A stretch of DNA of 64,000 nucleotides. It comes from Chimonanthus salicifolius. Lineage: Eukaryota > Streptophyta > Magnoliopsida > Laurales > Calycanthaceae. The notes beneath the pieces were generated by a model. That model was not told where the DNA came from and searched no databases. It saw only the letters and a program-made list of their open reading frames with translations. The position numbers and the translations under genes were made by a program. Positions 45,191-53,768 of the stretch are shown here, one piece after another (within the stretch, counting starts at the first letter, position 1; every line of letters starts with the position of its first letter). The stretch is from NCBI GenBank assembly GCA_013350335.1, contig CM023535.1, forward strand, positions 37,508,069 to 37,572,068, read 5' to 3'.

Positions 45191-45462
45191 CGGAGTCCAT
45201 GCTCCGTCGGGGCGACCGAGAAGCAGCCATGGGGATAACCTGATAGGTTATAACCTGAGCCATGCTCCGTCGGGGCGACCGAGAACCAAATATGGGGATA
45301 TCTTGATGTGATTCATCCATCAAGGGGGTACCATAAGGAACACCTTGACGAGGCCTTACCGTCAAGGGGAATGAATTGTGATTGCGTATATCTGGACGAG
45401 GTTTTGCCGTCCAGGGGGAATGATTTGAGATGTTTATATCTTGACGAGGATTTGCCGTCAAG
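45191..45462 (+). repeat. Stem-loop array, 5' LTR: four spaced 23-nt stem-loops
   Basis: After two CGGAG-type units and an ATAACCT-GAT-AGGTTAT stem (45235-45251) come four stem-loops. Each is 7 bp + 9 nt + 7 bp, at 45302-45324, 45344-45366, 45392-45414 and 45440-45462, and each is followed by a G run. Stems are CTTGATG/CATCAAG, CTTGACG/CGTCAAG, CTGGACG/CGTCCAG and CTTGACG/CGTCAAG, all fully paired. Start-to-start spacing is 42, 48 and 48 bases. Confidence 0.88.
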
Positions 45463-46131
45463 GGGGATATGATATTTATGATGATGTGGATGATGGGTGG
45501 GACACATGACATAGACACCCATGGCATGGCATTCATCATATGGTTTTATTATATTGCTATCAGTATGCTTGTTATTACTAATCCATGTGCTAGCCCTACT
45601 CGGAGTCCTACTGGGCGCGTTGACTAACACCCTACTTCCACCCTAGCTGGTGACGCAGGAGACGGAGGAAACAGTGGACGAGACGGGAATCAAGCTTAGG
45701 AGCTTGGGGAAGCGGCTACTTTGTTTATTAAAGTTTTATTTTGGAAAAGTTGTAATTAAGTAGCCTAGTTTTGTCGGATTGTAATAAGTTTGGATTTCCT
45801 GCTATGGTATGGATCTCATATTTAGACTTTATGACTATGAGGGATTTTGGTAATTCATTGATGTATCTTCCTTTCTATCTAAAAACTAGTAGGATAGTAT
45901 CTATCACAATGTTCCGCATGTAATGATATTCCGCGAGCTTACTTCCTACGCGTGAACCGTACTCGTGGACTTCGTTCCGTGCACGCGTGGGGTTAGCCAG
46001 TTAAGGGCCGGGCTTTAGAAGTTCAGACTTAAGTTGCGTCGTGACGTCCGCGCCGTTGTCACTTGATTTAATTTAAAAAAGAAAAAAAAAATAGACTCTG
46101 ATTATGGTGAAAATGGGGCGGGCGTTACAGT

Positions 46132-46143
46132 TGGTATCAGAGC
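46132..46143 (+). promoter_or_regulatory. Primer binding site, initiator Met tRNA
   Basis: TGGTATCAGAGC starts two bases after the CA end of the 5' LTR. It is complementary to the 3' end of plant initiator methionine tRNA, the usual primer for minus-strand synthesis in this group. It fixes the element's orientation as +. Confidence 0.92.
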
Positions 46144-46353
46144 GAACTTGAAAGAATGAATCTCAAAGTAAAATTAAGACGGTTGCATGTCTCACTGGCA
46201 GCTAAGAATCCCAACTGACCGACTCTTCGGAGTCCGCTGCACGGGGACCGAATTAATCTACTTCGATTGAATCAGATTGAAACATTCAATCTGAGCGCCA
46301 CATTTGACGTAAGAAAATGATAGTAAGGGAAGTACGATCATTGTAACATTGAG

Positions 46354-46690
46354 GGATTTATCAAACGTAGGAAAATTTTCCCCAATCTCACAAAAATGGA
46401 CAAACATAACTAGATGGGAAGTTGTTCCCCAAACCAAGTGTGCTCATTTGGCAATTTCCCCCCAAATGGAAAGAAAAACAGTGATACTTAGGAAAACTTC
46501 CCCCAAAATGAGAAAACAAATCTAGTTTTCCCCAATTAATGGAACAGTGATGGATTTATCAAACGTAGGAAAGTTTCCCCGTTCTCACCAAATGGAACAA
46601 GCATCGGTACTTAGGGATGTTATTCCCAAAACTGAGTGTGCTAATTTGGAAAATTTCCCCAAAATACGTTGTATTATATATAGGAAAATC
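46354..46690 (+). repeat. 198-bp tandem repeat in the untranslated leader
   Basis: GGATTTATCAAACGTAGGAAA followed by TTTCCCC occurs at 46354 and again at 46552, and later markers (AGTGTGCT, ATTTGG, TTTCCCC) stay in register. The leader is rich in TTTCCCC and GGAAA, which can pair with each other. No frame is open through it. Confidence 0.75.
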
Positions 46691-46767
46691 CCCAACACCT
46701 AGATTGGTTTTATTGGAAACTGCGGTGGATGAGGGTTGTGTATTCTATTGTATTCTATGATATTGAT

Positions 46768-47221
46768 ATGTCCAGTGACGGAGAGTATATGGAGTTAAGG
46801 GATAAGAGAACTCCTAGGTGTTCCATAGATTTGCTGTCTACTTCTAGCATAGAAGTTGGCATGGACTTTCAGAAGGGACCTCCCGAGAAAGAGAGATAGA
46901 ATTTAGTATCTCTTCCTGAAGAGAATGTGGGAGATTTTCTGATGATAAGAAAGTTGGTAAAGGAAATAGGACCCGATTATTGGTACGAGTTGTGCAACCA
47001 GGTTGGGGCACAACTGCGCATACTATCCCTACCCTTTTGAAGTGGTATGCCCGGTTTGTGGGCTACATGGACACGGGAAAGAAAGGACTAGTTGTCCTTA
47101 TGTTGGAAGATCAGGGATAATACCTTGTTTGACATGTGGAGTGCTGGGTCACATGTCGATGTCGTGCCCTGACAGTTCTTTTGTGTTTGAGGATGATGCA
47201 GGGTCTTCTACGAAAGGCTAG
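46768..47221 (+). pseudogene. Broken upstream frame with zinc-knuckle motifs
   Basis: An ATG at 46768 (MSSDGEY start) opens 43 codons to a TAG at 46897-46899. The same frame then stays open to a TGA at about 47035. From about 47003 a different frame carries CPVCGLHGHGKERTSC and then CLTCGVLGHMSMSC. The second is a regular C-x2-C-x4-H-x4-C zinc knuckle; the first has six residues between H and the last C. Zinc knuckles are typical of gag nucleocapsid regions, which bind RNA. This pair lies upstream of the MPPKK start of the main gag remnant, so the piece is either an extra frame of this family or a rearranged or captured fragment. With at least one stop and one frame change it is not functional. 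I do not recognise its source. Confidence 0.5.
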
Positions 47222-47422
47222 GTTGGGGAGTAGTAAGAAAGGTCATTCAAAGAGGATTATTTTGTAAGGGTTGTGGGTACGTTCTGTTATTTTAAAGAGT
47301 TTATTTTTAACCCTATCAACGTTTGTGATATGATAGAAGTTTAAATGACTTCTAAAGGAAATATGCAACTTATGAAACTATGAAGGAACTAAGCCAGTGA
47401 TTTTTTTTATGACTTAGGGAAA

Positions 47423-48085
47423 ATGCCTCCGAAGAAAAGAACCCGACAATGCCCGTGTGGGAGAGAAGAAGTACAACAGCCTCATTCGGAAGAAGAGGTA
47501 CAACAACCTCATCAGGAGGAAGCACAGAATAGCGTGAATATTTCAGTGATAACACCCGAGCTACAAAACGTAGTGCAAGCTCTAGTCATTTACGTGATTC
47601 AACAACTCTTGAACGGAAATGAAACGCAGGACCGAAGAGATCAGAGTGGGATAAATACCTTTCGCCTTCACAAGAGATTCAGACCAAGCTTTTGGAGACC
47701 TTCAGCCTCTACTGGCGGTTCCTGTTTCCAGTGTGGTCAGCGAGGGCATTCCAAAAGAGAGTGCCCACAGAACGATAAATCTTCACACTTCAGAGGTTCT
47801 CGTCGGTCAACCCCTATTGGAAGTTCCTGTTTCCAGTGTGGTCAGCAGGGGCATTTTAAAAGAGAGTGTCCTCAGAACTATAGATCTTCGCACTTCAGAG
47901 GTCCTCGCCGTTGTCTAGCTCGATCAGCTCAGCCACAGGGGCCTAGAGCACATGACCTGACAGGAAGGGCACCTATGACAGAGTCGGGACAGCTGAACGC
48001 TACAATTTCTTTTCCAGAGACAATGGATCATTCGGTGGTTCAAGGTATGGCAGTAGTTGTAGTTCATATGTTATGCATTATTTAA
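47423..48085 (+). pseudogene. gag: Collapsed gag remnant with two zinc knuckles
   Basis: This is an open frame of 220 codons starting at an ATG with MPPKKRTRQ, a start style common in chromovirus gag. After an acidic/Gln-rich 35-residue stretch and a short helical segment (about 44-64) it passes straight to a basic region and two CCHC zinc knuckles, CFQCGQRGHSKREC at 101-114 and CFQCGQQGHFKREC at 136-149. The knuckle and its linker are a 35-residue (105-bp) tandem duplication. The usual gag capsid core of roughly 200 residues between start and knuckle is mostly missing, so particle assembly is unlikely. The C-terminal 60 residues show no protease active-site motif (D-S/T-G). An intact frame does not imply function here. 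Confidence 0.7.
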
Positions 48086-48907
48086 ATTGAGAACATTCTA
48101 ATCTCTTGTACCTACTGTCTTCACGTATGTCATTAGTACAATAAATGTTCACTACACTTACTGTATTATTCCCTGTTGGTAGACGATGATGGTTATTGGT
48201 GAGTATGTCGGTTCCCCGATAGATACAGTTGGCTCTATAAGTTAACACGTGAGTTTTATAATGGACATTTGATTTTGTAGTCGACGCTTGGGTAGTATGT
48301 TAGACCTGTTAGCCCTACGGTAGACTGAATAGTCCTACGAAGGTATTAGTATGCCCATGAATGGATTATACCCATAGGAGGGTTATATTCATGGATGGTT
48401 ATTAACCATGGACGAGGGTTCTCATGGTGGTTTGGATTGATGCCGGGTATTGGTATCGTGGAGGTTATGAACAAAAAGGTTAGTTATATAGTAACTTATG
48501 TGCAAATGAAGAGGTGCTAAGTTTTGGAGAGGTAGTTAATGGGAAAGATAGGAGTCTAGTGAAACTCGAATGGGAAGCTATGGGCGACTGCCGAGTTAGT
48601 CTATCTAGCTGACTCTGTAGTTAGCCGATGGAGTTCCAGGAGAGTGCAGCTAGAAACCTAGTTGAAATGGAATCAGCAAAGAACTTGAGCATGGGCTCGT
48701 ACTGGCAGGCTACCTCACACAGAGAATAGACGAAAGAACGTGTTGGATGAATATGTATGGGAAATGTCTTAGTAGCGGGTAAAAGTGAAATAGAATACGT
48801 CAATCTACATAAGAACGCAAATGGATTCATGAGAAAAAGGAGATATGGACAAGATATCTACAGGCGAGATGGTACCGGAATAAGAATTACGACCAGGATA
48901 GGGCCTT
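48086..48907 (+). other. Internal region without recognisable pol domains
   Basis: In a complete element, protease, reverse transcriptase and RNase H (about 2 kb or more) should lie here. Only 0.8 kb is present and all frames are interrupted. I see no YxDD-type reverse transcriptase motif and no protease triad. The stretch near 48640-48720 has a short open piece, but nothing recognisable. The simplest reading is a deletion followed by decay. Confidence 0.65.
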
Positions 48908-50205
48908 ATGTTCCGAGGTAGGACATATGTGCCTAAGAATTGCAGAAGGGAGTTGCTGATTGAAGAACGCCAAACCAAACTCTCTATCCACCCGGGCAGC
49001 ACCAAGATGTATTATGATCTCAAGAGGCACTATTGGTGGCATGGACTTAAGAAAGATGTGGCAGAGTTTGTTGCTCGTTGCTTAACTTGTCAGCAGGTTA
49101 AGGCAGAACATCGGAAACCACCGGGCTTACTCGCACCCTTACAGGTGCCAGAATGGAAATGGGAGCACATATCCATGGACTTTGTAACAGGGTTGCCAAG
49201 GTCATCAAAGGGCAATGATGCGATATGGGTCATAGTGGACCGATTGACCAAGTCTGCACATTTCCTCCCCATCAAGATGACAGACTCATCAGAGACTTTG
49301 GGTACACGGTACATTCGGGAGATCACCAGGTTACATGGTATTCCTCGGTCTATCGTGTCCGACAGGGATGGCCGATTCACCGGCAGAGTATGGCAGGGCA
49401 TGCAGTCGGCTATGGGGACCGACGTGTTGATTAACACAGCATTCCACCCACAGACTGATGGATAGTCAGAGAGGACAATACGGATATTGGAGGATATACT
49501 GAGAGCGTGTATACTGAATTTTAAGGGTAGATGGGAGGATCATTTGCCATTGGTGGAGTTCTCCTACAATAGCAGTTACCAGGCAAGCCTCCAGATGGCT
49601 CCATTTGAGGCCTTGTATGGTAGGCCGTGTAGATCACCAGTGTGTTGGACAGAGACCGGTGAGCCTGCATTGATTGGACCGGATTTGGTTGCAGAGACTA
49701 CAACGCAGATTAAGCTGATACGGCAACATCTACTCACTGCACAGAGCCGTCAGAAGAGTTATGCCGACAGAAGGAGAAGGTTCCTCGAATTTGAGGTGGG
49801 AGACTTAGTGTTCTTAAAAGTCTCACCACGGAAGGGGCACATGAGGTTCGGAAAGAAAGGGAAATTGTCGCCTAGATTTGTGGGGCCATTTTCGATACTA
49901 AAGAGGGTGGGAGGAGTTGCTTATCAGTTGGCGCTCCCTCCACAATTATCATCTCTACACGATGTATTCATGCTGAGGAAGTACAACCCTGATCCTTCTC
50001 ATGTATTGAATATTCAAGACATCGATGTACAAAGCGATGTGACATATGTGGAAAAGCCAGTCAGAGTGATCGGGAGCGAACAAAGGGTACTGCGGAACCG
50101 TGCCATACAGTTCGTCAAAGTGGTATGGGAACGACATGGCAATGAAGAGACCACTTGGGAACTGAGTCGGAGATGAAAGCCGCTTACCCGGAGCTCTTTA
50201 CATGA
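48908..50205 (+). pseudogene. int: Integrase with chromodomain, broken by stop and frameshift
   Basis: Read from the ATG at 48908 (the true frame starts further upstream). It has a zinc-binding region with HPGSTKMYYDL at 28-38 and C58-x2-C61; where the first zinc His is expected, near residue 22, there is Gln. The core has Asp91 (MDFVTG) and Asp152 (SDRDGRF). A TAG at 49463-49465 stands at codon 186, two codons before the catalytic Glu188, giving the normal D-x35-E spacing if read through. The same frame then runs 49466-50176 through a GPF module (about 326) and a chromodomain (about 374-422, YVEKPVRVI ... WERHGNEETTWEL). It shifts frame near 50160: the usual ending (YPELF) is in another frame and stops at 50203-50205. 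Integrase joins element DNA to the host. The chromodomain directs such elements to methylated-histone chromatin in characterised relatives. Confidence 0.88.
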
Positions 50206-50240
50206 GATGTTCAGGACTCCTACTTCACTCGAATTTTCGG

Positions 50241-50261
50241 GACGAAAATTTTAAAAGAGGA
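50241..50261 (+). promoter_or_regulatory. Polypurine-tract region before 3' LTR
   Basis: GACGAAAATTTT is followed by the purine run AAAAGAGGA (50253-50261), then six bases before the TG of the 3' LTR. A GGGACGAAAATTTT block in front of a purine run is usual at this place in chromoviruses. The run is normally adjacent to the LTR, and here it is separated by TTTTAT, which suggests decay or an altered start. Confidence 0.65.
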
Positions 50262-51576
50262 TTTTATTGTAATAGCCCGAATTTTTGAATCATTAAATAT
50301 GTGGCAATTATTTATTTTAATAATGGAAAAATGGAAATTTTGATGTCATGGATGTTAAATGGATCAAAATATGGACAAAGGCCCAAGTATGGTCCAATGG
50401 ACCATGGATTTGATAGGATTCATTTGAAGGGTCAATAATGGTCAAATTGGGCCCGATAACCATGTGGGATCCAATGGATCATAATTGATTCATACTCCAA
50501 GGTAAATGGTAAGAAAATAAATATAATTGGGCCATGGGTCCAATAATGACCCAATAAGGGGAATGGATTGAATTGATCACCTAAGTTAATGAGGAAATAA
50601 TCAAGATGGTATAATCAAGTGGGGCCCACCTCCATCTCATCAAGTGAGGTGGCATGTGGACCAAGGAAAAAGGTGGGGCTGACCATCATGGTTGACTTGG
50701 TCAACCATGGATGAGTCAGAATGGAATTAAAAAGGACCCAAATAAATAAAGTTGATTTAATTAATGTAAAACACCTAAGTTTAGTCTTGAATAGACTAAG
50801 GAGCATAATCAAGTGGGGTCCACCTCCACCTCATTAAGTGAGGTGGCGGTTTGACTAAGATTTGGTGGGGCCGACCACCATGTTGACTTGGTCAACCATG
50901 GATGGATTCATAAAGAAGAATTAAGGAATCTAATGGAATTAAAAATTAAAAAGGGATTAATTAACCTAAGTGAAGAAGTAATTTAATTAGGTAGATGGGT
51001 CAACTTAGAGTCAATTGAGAAAGTCAAAGGGGACAATGGCCCTAAGATTGGGGGCATGCAAGGCCATACCCCCTCCATGCTTGGTTGGTGGGATCATCAT
51101 GGAGGAGTGTAAACCAAGCAAGCTAAGACTAGATGGAAAGAGGGGTTTTCCATCTCATTCCTCTCATCTCACTCTCTCCCTCTCCTCTCCAAACCGTCCT
51201 CCCTCTTGCAAGACCAAGAATACACTAAGGAAAGAAAGAGAAAGAGACTTAGAAGGAAGGGAAGAAGAAGCTAAGAGTTGGCCGATCACTCCTAAGACCC
51301 AAGACTTGTGATATCTTCCCATTCCCTCCTCCGTTTTTCCCTCTCAAAGCTTCTACACCTTGGCCGAACCAAACTTTGGTGACCTTACCTTAATCAAGCT
51401 CACCATTAGCCAAGTATTAAGGAGGAAGAAGAAGGAGAAAGGCTAAGGAGCAAGAGGAACAAGAGACAACCGGGAAAACCAAGGATTGTAAGTATTTCCA
51501 AACATGCCGTTATGGCTCTCTTAAGAGAAATCGCGAAGGAAAGAAGTACAAAACATGCAATGAAAAGGACTGACGA

Positions 51577-52165
51577 AACTGTCAGTCGACTGAATCAGAG
51601 ATTCACTCGACTGAACAGATAATGAACGAACCAGAAATGAAGTTCTGGGAGTTTCAGCCGACTGAATCAGGGATTCAGACGACTGAACTGACAATGGACG
51701 AATCAGAAACGAGCTTCTGGGAGTTTCAGCCGACTGAACTAGAGTTTTAGTCGACTGAACTAATGGTGGCTGAAAACAGAAGGAGTTTCTGGGAGTTTCA
51801 GCCGACTGAATCTGGGGATTCAGTCGACTGAAAACAAACGTCTCGGAACAAGAAAAGGGTTCTGGAAGTTTCAGCCGACTGAATATATGATTTAGTCGAC
51901 TGAAGGAATGCTTATTAAACACGTAAACGGATGGTTGATAGTTCAGCCAACTGAATGTGTATTTCAGTCGACTGAAAATAAACTGGCAAGACAAACAGAC
52001 GATCTGATTCAAAATCAGCCGACTGAATGTATATTTCAGTCGACTGAAACTGAACTGGCAAGACAAACAGACAATCTGATTCAAAATCAGCCGACTGAAT
52101 CTGTGATTCAGTCGACTGAACTCATGATTCAGTCAACTGAACTCGTAGTTCAGTTGACTGAATTG
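51577..52165. repeat. CAGYCGACTGAA palindrome array, 3' LTR
   Basis: About 18 copies of the 12-mer. Compared with the 5' LTR array, a block around the GGGCATGAACCATG spacer is missing. Three extra right-hand copies, ending with CAGTCAACTGAA and CAGTTGACTGAA, are present. Thus the array changed unit number after or during the element's last copying. Confidence 0.83.
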
Positions 52166-52837
52166 AAATGTACAGTTTTCGAATATTTTCTAAGACACTA
52201 CTAATCCGGTAGGATAAATGAGATGATATTAAAATAAAGGGACTGATTTTAATGATCCTATAACATGATTGGTAAGTCATTAACAGATCTAGGTGTATAG
52301 ATCAGTTATGGATTGAATTATATACGTGTTGAAATCAATGGAAAAAGAGGCCAAGATAAGGGCTGATTATGGTAATCTTATAATGTGGTTAAAGATCATT
52401 AATGAACATAGGTTTATGATCAGTTAGAGACTAAATCGTGGATAAGATATAGACTAACTTGGGAAATGTATAATAAGGTATTGGCACATCGCAACGGTAC
52501 GCGAACGGCGACCCGAATTATCGGACAAAAACGAAAAAAGACGTTATCAGTAATTGGTAGGATTCCTACCTTTTTGTAAGCCTTGGATTATGTGTTATGT
52601 ATGGATTTTTCCTGGTTTTATTTTAGTAAGCATATGATTGTTTTAATATGGGTTTTAAGATTATGATGTGAATATTAATGTTTTACTTGTCCTATTTGTG
52701 GTAATCAAATCATATGTTTTATTGATGAGATTATTAAAGCCATGGTTTGTACTATCATATTTATTACATGGCATATGGCATCTACATCTCATGCATGACA
52801 TGGGAGGGATATGAAAGGGGAAGGATGAAATGGAACC

Positions 52838-53108
52838 GGAGTCCATGCTCCGTCGGGGCGACCGAGAAGCAGCCATGGGGATAGCCTGATAGGCTATAAC
52901 CGGAGACCATGCTCCGTCGGGGCGACCAAGAACCAAACATGGGATATCTTGATGTGATTCATCCATCAAGGGGGTACCATAAGGAACACCTTGACGAGGC
53001 CTTACCGTCAAGGGGAATGAATTGTGATTGCGTATATCTGGGCGAGATTTTGCCATCCAGGGGGAATGATTTGAGATGTTTATATCTTGACGAGGATTTG
53101 CCGTCAAG
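52838..53108 (+). repeat. Stem-loop array, 3' LTR
   Basis: The same order as in the 5' LTR, with 23-nt stem-loops at 52948-52970, 52990-53012, 53038-53060 and 53086-53108. The first, second and fourth stems are perfect. The third reads CTGGGCG/CATCCAG, giving one G:T pair and one mismatch. The AGCCT stem here is ATAGCCT/AGGCTAT (52881-52897), where the 5' LTR has ATAACCT/AGGTTAT. Confidence 0.85.
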
Positions 53109-53768
53109 GGGGATATGATATTTATGATGATGTGGATGATGGGTGGGACACATGACATAGACACCCATGGCATGGCATTCATCATATGGTTTTATTATAT
53201 TGCTATCAGTATGCTTGTTATTACTAATCCATGTGCTAGCCCTACTCGGAGTCCTACTGGGCGCGTTGACTAACGCCCTACTTCCACCCTAGCTGGTGAC
53301 GCAGGAGACGGAGGAAACAGTGGACGAAACGGGAATCAAGCTTAGGAGCTTGGGGAAGCGGCTGCTTTGTTTATTAAAGTTTTATTTTGGAAAAGTTGTA
53401 ATTAAGTAGCCTAGTTTTGTCGGATTGTAATAAGTTTGGATTTCCTGCCATGGTATGGATCTCATATTTAGACTTTATGACTATGAGGGATTTTGGTAAT
53501 TCAATGATGTATCTTCCCTTCTATCTAAAACTGGTAGGATAGTATCTATCACAATGTTTTGCATGTAATGATATGCCGTGAGCTTACTTCCTACGCGTGA
53601 ACCGTACTCGTGGACTTCGTTCCCCGCACGCGTGGGGTTGGCCAGTTAACGGCCGGCTTTAGAAGTTCGGACTTAACTTGCGTCGTGACGTCCGCGCCGT
53701 TGTCACTTGATTTAATTTAAAAAAAAAAAATAGACTCTGATTATGGTGAAAATGGGGCAGACGTTACA

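Larger units (their letters stand above)
42658..46129 (+). repeat. 5' LTR
   Basis: It runs from TGTAATAGCC to GGGCGTTACA, 3472 bp. It carries a U3 duplication, a CAGTCGACTG palindrome array, the GATTGTAAGTATTT motif near 43850, the GGTAGGATTCCTACC palindrome near 44911, and the stem-loop array near 45190-45462. It is 29 bp shorter than the 3' LTR and differs by scattered substitutions and by shuffled array units, so the two have diverged since insertion. A 98-codon frame in the LTR (43380-43676, repeated at 51015 in the 3' LTR) starts with TTG and has no domain, so it is not called. Confidence 0.9.
42658..53768 (+). mobile_element. Two-LTR chromovirus-type Ty3/gypsy element, internally deleted
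   Basis: This is an 11.1-kb element with 5' LTR 42658-46129, internal region 46130-50267 and 3' LTR 50268-53768. The flanks TAGGC and TAGGG form a 5-bp target duplication with one mismatch. A Met-tRNA primer site follows the 5' LTR and a short purine run precedes the 3' LTR. The integrase ends in a chromodomain, which places it among chromoviruses; Tekay-like is the closest fit by overall look, but I cannot build a tree. The internal region is only 4.1 kb. It has gag and integrase remnants but no visible protease, reverse transcriptase or RNase H, so it could only have moved with help. The LTRs share ends and palindromes with the four solo LTRs but differ enough (TGTAATAGCC start, extra arrays) to be a sister family. 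Confidence 0.9.
50268..53768 (+). repeat. 3' LTR
   Basis: It runs from TGTAATAGCC to GGCAGACGTTACA, 3501 bp. It has the same organisation as the 5' LTR. It keeps the second U3 palindrome that the 5' copy lost. Its terminal GCAGACG, where the 5' LTR has GCGGGCG, again fits C-to-T decay on one strand. The end is followed directly by telomere-like repeat. Confidence 0.9.

Noticed and set aside
45191..45462. A CRISPR array in the stem-loop region
   Set aside because: The spacing is regular, but the between-repeat sequence is itself repetitive, there are no cas genes, and the setting is a plant LTR.
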